The position numbers and the translations under genes are program-made. From a virus: 43,231 bases of DNA. The stretch's first letter is position 1. Each line of letters begins with the position of its first letter. This document shows, in pieces, positions 16,221 to 26,146 of this stretch. Location of the stretch: positions 1-43,231 of IMG/VR virus record IMGVR_UViG_3300042507_000782; one strand, 5' to 3'. The notes under the pieces were generated by a model. That model did no database searches. It saw only the letters and a list, made by a program, of their open reading frames with translations, and was not told where the DNA came from.

Positions 16221-16527
16221 TCTACTCATTGTAGAAGAGAACCCTGAGGGTACTATCATGACAGTATCCTCAGAGAAGAGAAAGTCTAAGTACACGATTT
16301 ATAAGCCTGAAGATGGCTTTAGCATGTTCAAGATTAAGTCTGAGTCTGGTAATGTACCTGAGCAATTGTCCGGGTATTATACAAGCCGGAAGTCTGCCCT
16401 GAAGGATCTGACCTACTGGCTTGATCATGTACCTGAGAGTAAGAATGTTAAGTGGGATAGGATGTTTGGTGAGGAGAAAGCTCCTCCACTAAAGACAAAG
16501 GAAAAGAAGATTGCCCCAACAGTATAG
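16207..16527 (+). CDS. Small protein between tail tube genes
   Basis: A 106-residue protein. I use the ATG at 16207 (MAVDDLLIVEENPEG) because the longer frame extends 72 bases into the previous gene. It has a beta-rich centre (SKYTIYKPEDGFSMFKIKSES), a helical SRKSALKDLTYWLDHV, and a Lys/Pro-rich tail (KAPPLKTKEKKIAPT). It overlaps genes on both sides. The function is unknown. The placement suggests a virion-assembly or chaperone role. Confidence 0.55.
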   Translation: MAVDDLLIVEENPEGTIMTVSSEKRKSKYTIYKPEDGFSMFKIKSESGNVPEQLSGYYTSRKSALKDLTYWLDHVPESKNVKWDRMFGEEKAPPLKTKEKKIAPTV

Positions 16528-18952
16528 CACCAAACCAGTAAACAACTTCATCAAGGGGCTTATCACCGAAGCCTCTGTGATGACGTTTCCTGATGGTGCT
16601 TCTTCTGATGAACTGAACTGTGACCTCCTTAGAAATGGTGCAAGGCAGAGAAGAAGAGGCATTGAGTTTGAATCTGGTTACCAGACAAGTACTTTTAATG
16701 CCCCTGTTGGTTCCTTTATCCATACCCAGACATGGCAGAATGTCTCTGGTCTTGGTGGTGCTGAGTACCTTGTTGTTCAGGTAGACAATAAAGTTTACTT
16801 TTACGATAAGTCTTTTGCTACTCTTTCCGCTGGTCTTAAATCTTTTAGCATTGACCTGAATAATTACTCTGCTGGTAATGGTGTAGACGTTAATACATCA
16901 GCTATTGGTGTATCTTCATCTATTGGTTATCTTGTCATTGTCTCTGCTGCAATTGATCCTATCCGGGTTATCTATAATAAAGACGGTGATACTATTTCTG
17001 TCTCTAAGATTAAGATTGAAGTTAGAGACTTTGAATACCTTAATATGTCCTCTGATATTTCTACTATCCAGAGGTCAAGCAATACTGTAACAGTTAATAC
17101 TAGTTCTGACCATGCTTTGAGTATTGGTAATACAGTAAGAATTGATTGTAAACTTTCCCAGTTCAATGGTGATTTTACAGTAGCAACTGTTCCCTCGACT
17201 ACTTCATTTACATATACACAGGCTGGTACAAATGTATCTTCTACTTCTGTGGAGGGTACGGCTACAAGGCTTCTTGGTAATGATGCTATCCCGTCAAGCA
17301 TCACAAAAAATTACCAGTATGATCTGTATAACCAAGGTTGGGGTGAAAGAGTTGAGCTTGAAAATAAAGCTGCTCAGTCTACTCCATATGCCAGCTACCG
17401 GACTATTTCTGGATTCTTTGGATACCCCCCAAGAAATAAACCTTGGTATGTAGGTAAAGTTCTTGATCAAACTGATATCAAGTTTAAGTCTAGCCTTTTT
17501 TATTCGTCAGCTACTGGTAATACTCTGGCTCCGAATGGTTTCTTTATCCTTGACTTTTTTGTCCAAGATAGATCTGCTGCTACGAATGAAACCCCTTCTC
17601 CGATCTCTGGTCTTAAGACGGTTATAGAACCTGCAAGGTTTACTTGCACAACAGCTTTTGCTGGTAGAGTCTGGTATGCTGGTCTGAACTCAGCTAAGAA
17701 CGGTGGTAAAATCTTTTACTCCAAGGTCATTGAAAGCAAGGATGACTTTGGTAAGTGCTACCAGATGGCTAGCCCTACTGCTGAAGACACTGCTGGTGTT
17801 GTAGACTCTGATGGTGGGTGCATCATCATTCCCGATGTCTCTGATATTCAGGCTCTGTTCCCTGCTGGTCCTATCCTGTTTGTCCTTGCCAGTAATGGTA
17901 TCTGGGCTATCGGTGGTGTTGATCAGGTCTTTAAGGCTACTGAGTATTACGTCAGCAAGATCTCTAACTTTGGTATTGTCAATTCAAGAACACTCTCTAA
18001 CGTGTCTGGAACTCCGGTGTACTGGGGTACATCTGGTATTTATGCCATTGGTGTCGAGGGTAATACCCCGTCTGTTACTTCTATCTCAGAGAACATCAAG
18101 ACATTCTATGACAATATCGCTAACGATGCTAAGAAAGCAGCTACCTCTGTCTTTGATAGACTGAATGACAGGATCTATTGGATCTATCCTGATGCTGATG
18201 AGTCTATTGATAATAAGAAGAACAAGGTTCTTGTCTTGGATATGACCCTGAAGGCTTTCTTCCCGTGGGAAGTCTCGGATAAAGACAGCAATACCCCTTA
18301 TATCGTAGACGCTGTGTACCTTTCTGGTCTTGGTTCTGAAGAAGTTGTAGGCAACGTCATCGACAATGCTGAAAACCTTGTCTTCCAAGAAGCTTCGTTT
18401 ACAAATCAGGTTGTGGCTAATCTTACAGAGTCCTCTTCTGCTGCTACAGAAGTTAAGTTCCTTGTCTCAACTGTTGTTGGTGGTAACAGAAAGCTTACGT
18501 TTGCCACGTTCAGTAACAGAGACTTCCTTGATTGGGATACTGAGGACTACTCTTCGTATGCAGAGACAGGCTATGACTTCTTCGGTTCTGCTACACTGAA
18601 AAAGAATACACCATATATCACGACATATATGAAGAGGACAGAGGAGAACTTTGTTGCCTCTGGGTCTGGTTACGAAACTGACTACCCCTCTGGGTGTATC
18701 CTTACGGTTAAATGGGATCTCTCAGGGGATAACTCCCGGTGGAGTAGCCCTAATCAGTTGTACAGACTAGCCCATTCAGTAATTGTTAATCCAAGTAATT
18801 TGACTTTCTCTTATCCTTATGATACAATTGTATGTAGAACAAAGGTTAGAGGTAAAGGCAGAGTTCTTAGAATGCGGTTTGAATCCGAACAGGGTAAAGA
18901 TTTCTACCTCATTGGCTGGGAAATGATTGGTGCAACAAACCCAAGATACTGA
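16511..18952 (+). CDS. Tail tubular protein B-like (tail nozzle)
   Basis: An 813-residue protein, close in size to T7 gp12 (794), at the corresponding position. It starts at TTG 16511 after AAGGAAAAG and overlaps the preceding gene by 17 bases. The N terminus KPVNNFIKGLITEASVMTFPDGASSDELNCDLL..GARQRRRGIEFE is characteristic of podovirus tail nozzle proteins. Later segments include VIESKDDFGKCYQMASPTAED and NGIWAIGG, resembling a beta-propeller. It would form the lower tail tube that closes and opens the DNA channel. Confidence 0.8.
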   Translation: MPQQYSTKPVNNFIKGLITEASVMTFPDGASSDELNCDLLRNGARQRRRGIEFESGYQTSTFNAPVGSFIHTQTWQNVSGLGGAEYLVVQVDNKVYFYDKSFATLSAGLKSFSIDLNNYSAGNGVDVNTSAIGVSSSIGYLVIVSAAIDPIRVIYNKDGDTISVSKIKIEVRDFEYLNMSSDISTIQRSSNTVTVNTSSDHALSIGNTVRIDCKLSQFNGDFTVATVPSTTSFTYTQAGTNVSSTSVEGTATRLLGNDAIPSSITKNYQYDLYNQGWGERVELENKAAQSTPYASYRTISGFFGYPPRNKPWYVGKVLDQTDIKFKSSLFYSSATGNTLAPNGFFILDFFVQDRSAATNETPSPISGLKTVIEPARFTCTTAFAGRVWYAGLNSAKNGGKIFYSKVIESKDDFGKCYQMASPTAEDTAGVVDSDGGCIIIPDVSDIQALFPAGPILFVLASNGIWAIGGVDQVFKATEYYVSKISNFGIVNSRTLSNVSGTPVYWGTSGIYAIGVEGNTPSVTSISENIKTFYDNIANDAKKAATSVFDRLNDRIYWIYPDADESIDNKKNKVLVLDMTLKAFFPWEVSDKDSNTPYIVDAVYLSGLGSEEVVGNVIDNAENLVFQEASFTNQVVANLTESSSAATEVKFLVSTVVGGNRKLTFATFSNRDFLDWDTEDYSSYAETGYDFFGSATLKKNTPYITTYMKRTEENFVASGSGYETDYPSGCILTVKWDLSGDNSRWSSPNQLYRLAHSVIVNPSNLTFSYPYDTIVCRTKVRGKGRVLRMRFESEQGKDFYLIGWEMIGATNPRY

Positions 18953-19412
18953 CGTAGGAAGAGTTACTAAGGTTAGTATCAGATACCTGATTAAAGAAGA
19001 CTACCCTGAGATATTAAACCTTGCCAAAGAACCAGTACAGAGTGTCCTTCCTGATAAAGAATATGAGGAAGAAAAGATCCTGAAACTCTGTGATGCTGCC
19101 CTGCTAAATGAAGATATTACAGGGATTGTGCTGGTAGTAGCAGGTAGAGTTAAAGGTTTTATCCTTGGTATCCTGACAGAACACTACTTCCATTCGTCTA
19201 AGATGGCCTACTGTATGGCAATCTTTGTAAGCAAAGACAGCAGGAAGTATGGTCTGGAGATGGTAAGAGCCTTTGAAGCTTGGGCTAGGTACAAGAAAGC
19301 AGAGTCTCTTCACATAGCAACGTATACAAATTTAAGTCCAAAGAGTCTGGGTAAACTTTACCAGAAACTTGGTTATTCAGTAAAAGAAGTAATCTATCAG
19401 AAGGAAATATAA
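18927..19412 (+). CDS. GNAT-fold acetyltransferase-like protein
   Basis: A protein of about 161 residues. The start is TTG 18927 or GTG 18930, overlapping the tail gene end. The layout VSIRYLIKEDYPEILNLAKE ... GIVLVVAGRVKGFILGILTEHYF ... AIFVSKDSRKYGLEMVRAFEAWARYKKAESLHIATY ... LGKLYQKLGYSVKEVIYQKEI is the usual GNAT order, although the acetyl-CoA loop (normally R/Q-x-x-G-x-G/A) is degenerate here as SRKYGLE. GNAT-like proteins are common at this position, before the ejection proteins, in podoviruses. The substrate is unknown and the protein may be structural. Confidence 0.7.
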   Translation: MVQQTQDTDVGRVTKVSIRYLIKEDYPEILNLAKEPVQSVLPDKEYEEEKILKLCDAALLNEDITGIVLVVAGRVKGFILGILTEHYFHSSKMAYCMAIFVSKDSRKYGLEMVRAFEAWARYKKAESLHIATYTNLSPKSLGKLYQKLGYSVKEVIYQKEI

Positions 19413-19413
19413 T

Positions 19414-19893
19414 ATGGCTGTTGCTGCAATTGGTGCATTGGTTAGTGCTGGTTCTAGTATCTTTGGTATGGTCCAGCAGAACAAGGCTATGCAAGCTCAG
19501 GAGAAGGCTGCAAAGGAACAGAGAAACCTTCAGATGGCTGCTGATGCCAGAGAGCGTAGGAAGATGCTGAGAGAACAGGCCATTGCCAGAGGTCAGACAG
19601 TCAACGTAGCGGCTCAGGTTGGTGCTGGGCAGGGTCCGACAGCAGGTACAGCATTGACTGGTGGTCTTTCTGGTCTTGAGAGTCAGGGACTTTCTGCCAT
19701 GGCTTTCCAAGGTTTTAGCCAGTACTCTGTTAATAGACAGCAAAAGTTCCTGAATCAGGCATCAAGATACCAGCAGACAGCTAGTATCGCACAGGGTATC
19801 GCAGGTGCTGCCCCGGATCTGGTGTCTATGGGGTCTGGTTTGTTTAATACTACCCTTAGGGCAATCCGTCCCCCTAGTCTAACACAGGTTTAA
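19414..19893 (+). CDS. Internal virion protein (T7 gp14-like)
   Basis: A 159-residue protein one base after the GNAT gene. An N-terminal glycine/alanine-rich hydrophobic segment (MAVAAIGALVSAGSSIFGMVQ) is followed by a long coiled coil (QAQEKAAKEQRNLQMAADARERRKMLREQAIARGQ) and a Gly/Ala/Gln-rich second half. This matches the small ejection protein that inserts into the outer membrane to form the DNA channel. The following genes encode the two large core proteins. Confidence 0.7.
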   Translation: MAVAAIGALVSAGSSIFGMVQQNKAMQAQEKAAKEQRNLQMAADARERRKMLREQAIARGQTVNVAAQVGAGQGPTAGTALTGGLSGLESQGLSAMAFQGFSQYSVNRQQKFLNQASRYQQTASIAQGIAGAAPDLVSMGSGLFNTTLRAIRPPSLTQV

Positions 19894-19895
19894 TA

Positions 19896-22800
19896 ATGGA
19901 TCTTTTTGGTACAGAACAGGAAGTTACCGTAGAGGAGTCTCTTTTTCCTTCAGAGGAGGAGATTAATCAAGAGGTACAGAAGAGTGAAAAGTTTAAGCTT
20001 TCTTTGGCAGAACGCTATGCTAATGCAACTGGTGTCTCTGTAGAGGAAGCCTATACTGCTGTTCAGGAAGAGAAGTACTACGATCTCTTTAATCAAGAAG
20101 AAGCAGATCAGACAACTGTCTTGGACAAAGCTTTTACAGAAGGGTATGATTCTAAGACATTCAACTCAATGCTTGATGTCTATAACAAGAACTCTGCGCT
20201 TATGGCTACGGCCAGAGAGAGCAAAGACGTTGTAGACAAGATTGTTGTTGATAGGTTTAATACGGATGTAGACCAAAGAGCTTTGACTCTCTCCATTCTC
20301 AGAGATGCATTTCAGGCTGTCGCACCTGATGAAGGTATGTGGGGTTATGCTGCCTCTGCCTTTGGTATGATTGCCAGAGAAACAGTTATTGGTCCTGTTG
20401 AGAATGTCCTTGGTGTAACTGGTACTTCTATCGGTGGTATGCAGGGTAAGTCTCAGCTTGGTCGTGACCAGTACATGGCTATCTTCCTTGAGCCTGACCT
20501 GAACAAGAAGAAGATTCTGGCCCAGCAGTTTGCCCAACAGGCTAAGGATCTTGGTGCCTTTGGTGATAATAGTCTACTGTATTGGTCGAGATTTAATTCC
20601 ATTACAGAGATGGGCAAGAATGAGAATGAAGACATCTGGCTTGGTGTTGACATTGCTGGTCTTGTCCCTGTTGGTAAAGCCCTTGGTATTGGCGGTAAAA
20701 CAATCCAGACAACTGGTACTGCCAGCAAGCTTGCTTTGTCTACGGATGCCCTTGAGGTTGCAGAAGCTGTTGGTGGTAAAGCCGCAGCTAACAATGTCAT
20801 GGATACTGCACTTAATACTGGTGTGACTTCTATTGGTACACCGAAGCATGCAGCCCCTTCTACGTCTTCTGTGGCTAGCAATGGCCTTGGTCCTACGTTG
20901 AAGCCAACACTCCAGAATGAAGTTGTTAACGACTACCTTGCAAAGGTTGAGTCTGCTTACAGAGATATGTATACTCCTGAGATGATTCAGGCTGCTAAGG
21001 ATAGGTACAAGACTTTCCTTGAGAAGACAACAAAGACCCATATCCTTGACATCTCCGAGACTAATCTTGGTCTGGATAACTTTGCTGTTAAGGTTACGAT
21101 GGGCAGAGAAGATGGTCTTCCGTTTAAAGACTGGGCTAATGCTCAGAAGTTTGCCAAGAACTTTGGTGCTGAAGTAGAACCTTATGGTATTAATGCCAAG
21201 GGCGATGGACCTGAAGGTTATGTCGTTTCTTTCCAGCGTAACTTGAATATGAAGGGTTTGGCTACACCTACGGAGACTGGTGAGCTTAGATCTTTCCTTG
21301 GTGATTTCTTTGTGTCTCCTGAAGTTACTTCTCCTGAAAGGCTGAACACTGCCCTTAAGAGGGGTCTGGATAAGATCGGCTATGTCGAAGCTGAGATTAT
21401 GAACAACCATAACAAGCTTATCAAGGCTGTGTCCAGAGATGAAATTAGAAACCTTAGAAATGTAATCTCTAAGATCAATATTGAAGACTCTGACTGGTAT
21501 GATATCTCTGCTTTTAAGGATGCTTATTTTAGACAGACAGGTAAACAGGCAAGTCAGGCAGTTCAGGATGCTTATGTCTCTACTTATAAGGTAGCTGAGA
21601 CAGCAAGATGGCTTGAGGCTGATAAGATTCTGAAGAGAACAACTGGTGAGAAGATCAACCAGTTTATTGGCACTGGTGATGGTACTAACTTCTATCGTAT
21701 GAAGTCTTTGTATAAAAGAGATCTTCCTGTTTCAGACAAATATCGCCAAGATTTTATTTACGATCTGAATACAGGTAAGGTAATTTCTAGATCTGACTTT
21801 ATGAAAGACAAAAAGAAGCAGAATCTATACCAGATTGTAGATGTAGAGAATACTCCTGAGATTGATGGTAAGAAAGTACTTTACGCTACAGGTACTCTGA
21901 AGGGTTCCAGACCCCTGATGCCTTCGGATGTTGTCCCTAGGATTGCTGGAGGCTTCAGAGATATCAGCAATGTACACGGTTTCCTTGTCTCTAGGAAGAC
22001 AGCATCTGATCTGTCAGGTAATATCTTACAGCTTACGCCTAATATTTCTTTTGTTGGTAGAACAGCAAAGGAACTGTCTGATGCTGCCAGAGATATCAAT
22101 ACTTCTCTTAAGGCTTTTCGTAGCTTCAAGGATGGTACTATTACAAGACAAGCTGCTGATGATATCATCCGGGCTAACAACGGCTTTAACCCCAGCATTG
22201 AGGATCTTGATAGACTTGAGGACTTCATTGCTAAGTCAGGTATCGATGAGACTGTAGACCTTGAGATCGTGACCAAAGAAATGGCCCTGCCTGATGTGGG
22301 CGTTGGTCAGTTTGAAAACTATCGTCTTGGTAAGTTTACAAACTATGCTGACCTGTACTCTAAGGGTGCTAAAGATAACCAGATCCTGTATGGTTATGGT
22401 GGTGGTAGCTTTAAACACCTTGACCCTGTTGTCTCCATTGAAAGAGACTTTGCCAAGGGTGTGAATTACATGGCCGAGAGGGAGTACTCTTATAAGGCTC
22501 TTGATGGTTTCATGAAGGGAGCCAAGGCTAACAAGGTCATTACTAATCTTGATAACATTGAGAAGCTTCCTCTGGTAGAACAGATCAAGAGGGCAGAGTT
22601 TCTTGACTCTCCGACTGGTCGTAAGTTTATGACCGAGCGTAGAGTTATCATGAACAGACTCAGTGAGACTAATGAGTTTGCTCAGGTCTGGAACTCTAGG
22701 ATGCAGGGCTTTGGTGAGTTTATCTTTGACAAGAGAGGGTTTGATGTCATCGATAAGACAAGCTTTAGACCAGATGTTGCCCTAAGATCTTTTGCCTTTG

Positions 22801-24263
22801 ACCTTAAGCTTGGTCTGTTTAACATTGACCAGCTTATTGTTCAGTCTTCCTCTGCCCTTAATATCATGGCTATCTCTCCAGTCTATGGTCTTAAGGCAGC
22901 AGCTTCGTATATGCCGCTGCGTATTGCTATGGTAAATACAAACCCTGATGTGCTTAAGGCTTTGTACAAGAGATCAAAGGCTTTCATTGGGATGTCCGAG
23001 AAAGAGTTCCTTGAGTCTGTAGACTATATGTACAGGTCTGGTAGATTCCAAGTTAACCAGAACATCTCTGAGATTAACTCTACCTACGATGTTACAAGGG
23101 GTGTTGTTAGATCTATCCGTGAAAAGGGTAGAGTCTTCTTCAATGAAGGTGATAGAGTTGCCAGACTTATGGCTACGAATGTTGCCTACCGTGAGTTTAG
23201 AAAGGCGTATCCTACACTGGATGTAGCTACAGATGCTGGCTTCAGAGTAATGGATGACTTCATTACCAGAAGGGCTGATGTCCTGACCAACAACATGACA
23301 AGAGCTTCGGCTGCTGGTTGGCAGCAAGGGTTTATGTCGCTTCCTACCCAGTGGTTGGGGTATCAGGCCAGACTTCTGGAGAACATCTTCTTTGGTAAGA
23401 ATCTTTCTGGTGCTGAGAGAGCAAGGCTTGGGCTTGCACAGGTAGCTTTCTTTGGTGCTGCTGGTCTTCCATTTGCTGGCAATGTAACGAATATGTTTAT
23501 TGATCAGACCTCTGAGGGTATCAATAAGGATATGTACACTTTCCTTAGGTATGGTCTTGTTGACTCTGTGCTGTCTAACATTACAGGGGAAGATACTGCA
23601 CTGTCCGGTAGACTTGGTACTGGCGAGGGCTTAACCCAGATCTATGAAGATATCATGAATAAGAACTTTGTTGAAGTCCTTGGTGGCCCTGCCGGATCTA
23701 TCGCCTACGATACAGGTATGGGTGCTGTTGGTCTTGTTGCTTCTTTGTTTACCTCTGATGTGTCTATTGCTCAGTATGACATGACCAAGGTTCTTCGTAA
23801 CGTGTCTTCTTTAGATAAGGCTGCAAGAGCTTACTATCTTATCCAAACAGGTGAGTTTATCAACAAGAAAGGTCAGACTCTTGCTGAAGGTATGAGTCCT
23901 TGGAATGCCCTGTGGAGTACCCTTGGTATTCCCTTCCAAGAAGTAGAGATGTACTATGATCTTAAAAGCTCTTTGTACGCTGAGAACAAGATGGTACAGG
24001 GAGTTACTGATAGAGTAAAAGAACTTAACAGAGTCCAGACCAAGTACATCCAAGAAGGTGATCTTGCTTCTGCTGAAGGTATCAGAGACGAAGTTATGTC
24101 TCTCCTTGCCCCCTTGTCTTGGCAGCAGAAGTCTCAGGTTATCAGAAGATCAAGAGAAAGTTGGATTGGCCTTGGTGAGTCAGCAATTATTCAGGACTCT
24201 AAGACAGCTAAGGATGGTCTTAGCAGACAGTTTCAAAAACTTATTTCTAAAGAAGGACAGTAA
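19896..24263 (+). CDS. Large internal virion / ejection protein
   Basis: A 1455-residue protein, the largest in the window. It starts MDLFGTEQEVTVEESLFPSEEEINQEVQKSEKF. It is long, helical and without cysteine clusters, with a hydrophobic stretch around LAQVAFFGAAGLPFAGNVTNMFID near the C-terminal third. Size and order (after a gp14-like protein) match T7 gp16-type core proteins that span the inner membrane during DNA ejection. The transglycosylase domain usually seen at the N terminus of gp16 was not recognised here; muralytic domains are instead in the separate protein at 26146-27210. Confidence 0.72.
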   Translation: MDLFGTEQEVTVEESLFPSEEEINQEVQKSEKFKLSLAERYANATGVSVEEAYTAVQEEKYYDLFNQEEADQTTVLDKAFTEGYDSKTFNSMLDVYNKNSALMATARESKDVVDKIVVDRFNTDVDQRALTLSILRDAFQAVAPDEGMWGYAASAFGMIARETVIGPVENVLGVTGTSIGGMQGKSQLGRDQYMAIFLEPDLNKKKILAQQFAQQAKDLGAFGDNSLLYWSRFNSITEMGKNENEDIWLGVDIAGLVPVGKALGIGGKTIQTTGTASKLALSTDALEVAEAVGGKAAANNVMDTALNTGVTSIGTPKHAAPSTSSVASNGLGPTLKPTLQNEVVNDYLAKVESAYRDMYTPEMIQAAKDRYKTFLEKTTKTHILDISETNLGLDNFAVKVTMGREDGLPFKDWANAQKFAKNFGAEVEPYGINAKGDGPEGYVVSFQRNLNMKGLATPTETGELRSFLGDFFVSPEVTSPERLNTALKRGLDKIGYVEAEIMNNHNKLIKAVSRDEIRNLRNVISKINIEDSDWYDISAFKDAYFRQTGKQASQAVQDAYVSTYKVAETARWLEADKILKRTTGEKINQFIGTGDGTNFYRMKSLYKRDLPVSDKYRQDFIYDLNTGKVISRSDFMKDKKKQNLYQIVDVENTPEIDGKKVLYATGTLKGSRPLMPSDVVPRIAGGFRDISNVHGFLVSRKTASDLSGNILQLTPNISFVGRTAKELSDAARDINTSLKAFRSFKDGTITRQAADDIIRANNGFNPSIEDLDRLEDFIAKSGIDETVDLEIVTKEMALPDVGVGQFENYRLGKFTNYADLYSKGAKDNQILYGYGGGSFKHLDPVVSIERDFAKGVNYMAEREYSYKALDGFMKGAKANKVITNLDNIEKLPLVEQIKRAEFLDSPTGRKFMTERRVIMNRLSETNEFAQVWNSRMQGFGEFIFDKRGFDVIDKTSFRPDVALRSFAFDLKLGLFNIDQLIVQSSSALNIMAISPVYGLKAAASYMPLRIAMVNTNPDVLKALYKRSKAFIGMSEKEFLESVDYMYRSGRFQVNQNISEINSTYDVTRGVVRSIREKGRVFFNEGDRVARLMATNVAYREFRKAYPTLDVATDAGFRVMDDFITRRADVLTNNMTRASAAGWQQGFMSLPTQWLGYQARLLENIFFGKNLSGAERARLGLAQVAFFGAAGLPFAGNVTNMFIDQTSEGINKDMYTFLRYGLVDSVLSNITGEDTALSGRLGTGEGLTQIYEDIMNKNFVEVLGGPAGSIAYDTGMGAVGLVASLFTSDVSIAQYDMTKVLRNVSSLDKAARAYYLIQTGEFINKKGQTLAEGMSPWNALWSTLGIPFQEVEMYYDLKSSLYAENKMVQGVTDRVKELNRVQTKYIQEGDLASAEGIRDEVMSLLAPLSWQQKSQVIRRSRESWIGLGESAIIQDSKTAKDGLSRQFQKLISKEGQ

Positions 24264-24265
24264 GA

Positions 24266-26146
24266 ATGGCTGAATTGTTTAAGCCCGAGATTAGAGAAGT
24301 TGGTGGCACTAATCTTACAGCGTATACTCCTCCAAGCATGGACTACTCTGGTGCAATTACTGGCATTACTGCAATGTTCGCAGGTGCTATGGAGCAAAAG
24401 GAAGTTAAGGGTCCGACTGAAGCTGAGAAGAAGCAGGAAGCCTTGAACATTATTGCCGCTTCTATTGAAAGAGTTAATGCAATTGAAGATCCTACAAGAA
24501 AAGCAATTGAATTTAAAAAGACACAACAGAAGGCTCTTCTTCAATTTCCCTCTTATCAGGAAGAAGTAAATAAACTCTTCGGGTCTTTTACCGGGGATGT
24601 ATATATGGGGACTGGACAGGCTGTTCAGGATCTGCAACAGGCTAACACTGCTAAGTGGGTTACAGATACTACCGAAGGCAAAGCTGCCTTGAGCTATGCC
24701 TATATCACTTCTGGTGGTGACGAAGCTGAGGCACAGAATATCCTGACACAGCAGTACATGATAAGCACACAAAAGCAGTTGCAGATTGATCAGGCAAAGC
24801 TTGCTTCAGATAGAATTTCTGCTGATGCAGCTACAAGAAAGACTGAGTTCTCTCTTAGATCTAGACCTATTATCCAGACAGATATCTCTAATAAGTTTAA
24901 GATGGATACTTCACCTGAAATGGTAAGGACTATTGCTGATCAGGCTCTTAAGCAAGGTCTTGATCCTGCTGTTGTACTTCTTGATAGTCTTTCACAGGCA
25001 AGAGCCGTAAGACTTGCAGAGGTTACAACTGATATTAATAAGTATGGTCTTGATCCTAAGTCAGAGAATCCTGAAACATTCCTTGCTGAGTATGATGCTC
25101 AGATTGAGGCGTTCAAAGCTAACCTTGATATCTTCTCTAGATCTTTCAAGAACAAGAATGCAGAGCAGATTGCACAGCTTGCCAGCAAGATTGATAACCC
25201 GATTATTGCAAGAGGTATTATCTCTGGTGATGCTGCGGTTACAGCTTATACCCTTGAGGCGGATGTAAAGGCTAAGTCTGATCTTGTTAATGCTATTCAG
25301 ACAAGCACCTCAATTGCTGCTGGTGATATGTCGGCTCAGACACCAATGTCTGTTATCTCTAATAACACTGTTGGCGATTCTCCGTCTGCTTTTGCTGAAC
25401 AGTATAAGGGTCTGGCTCCTGCGGCAGAACTTACCAAGATCTTTAGTTCTCCTCCTGCATGGAGAAGCTCTATTAAGATTGCTACGGATATCTCTAACGG
25501 TTACAAGTTTGAGAATGAATCTCCTGAGATGGTTGAGGCCGCTCATCGTGCGTTGTCTACGATGTATATTGTGTCTCTCCCTGAGATTGACAAAGCCTTT
25601 GAGTCTATGCGTCCTCAGAATGTCAGAACACTGATGAGTGAAAAGATGCTGTCGATTGCTGATAGCATGTCTAAGACAACCCCATTGAAGGGTAAGGATC
25701 TTTATAATAAGATGAACAATTATGCGGCTAATGCTGCTAATATCCTTCTTAATAACTTCAATACCAATATGGATATCATCAAGGATACTGAAGAAGTTCC
25801 TTTCAAGCTTAGTATGGATGCAAACGGTAACGTATCTTTGAATGTTAATCAGGTTGCTGCTAGGACAGACCCCAGACTTAAGAGAGCGATGGGTATGTAT
25901 CGCTATGAAACAAAGTCTGCTGGGCGAGGTACCCAGAGGATGGCTATTGAACAGACTGCTACTGAGACAGACCCGGTTAAGATCCTTGCTAACTACGTTA
26001 CCCTTGGTACTGGATCTAACCAGAAGGAAATCCTTGACATTGTAGAGTCACTTAAAATTCTGGCTATGCAGTCGAAGAAGATTCCTGTTGATGTCAGGTC
26101 CAATGGCGTTGATACACTTGAACTTATCAGACAGGGTATCCAGTAA
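24266..26146 (+). CDS. Internal virion / ejection protein (gp15-like)
   Basis: A 626-residue protein. It starts with MAELFKPEIREVGGTNLTAYTPP and then ITGITAMFAGAMEQKEVKG. The rest is predicted helical, with many Ala/Gln/Glu-rich stretches. Its size and position, directly after the largest core protein, match the T7 gp15 role in the inner core and periplasmic tunnel. The stop shares one base with the next start (TAATG). The opening is similar in style to that of the next protein (MALLKPEISDLQTN), perhaps a shared virion-targeting segment. Confidence 0.68.
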   Translation: MAELFKPEIREVGGTNLTAYTPPSMDYSGAITGITAMFAGAMEQKEVKGPTEAEKKQEALNIIAASIERVNAIEDPTRKAIEFKKTQQKALLQFPSYQEEVNKLFGSFTGDVYMGTGQAVQDLQQANTAKWVTDTTEGKAALSYAYITSGGDEAEAQNILTQQYMISTQKQLQIDQAKLASDRISADAATRKTEFSLRSRPIIQTDISNKFKMDTSPEMVRTIADQALKQGLDPAVVLLDSLSQARAVRLAEVTTDINKYGLDPKSENPETFLAEYDAQIEAFKANLDIFSRSFKNKNAEQIAQLASKIDNPIIARGIISGDAAVTAYTLEADVKAKSDLVNAIQTSTSIAAGDMSAQTPMSVISNNTVGDSPSAFAEQYKGLAPAAELTKIFSSPPAWRSSIKIATDISNGYKFENESPEMVEAAHRALSTMYIVSLPEIDKAFESMRPQNVRTLMSEKMLSIADSMSKTTPLKGKDLYNKMNNYAANAANILLNNFNTNMDIIKDTEEVPFKLSMDANGNVSLNVNQVAARTDPRLKRAMGMYRYETKSAGRGTQRMAIEQTATETDPVKILANYVTLGTGSNQKEILDIVESLKILAMQSKKIPVDVRSNGVDTLELIRQGIQ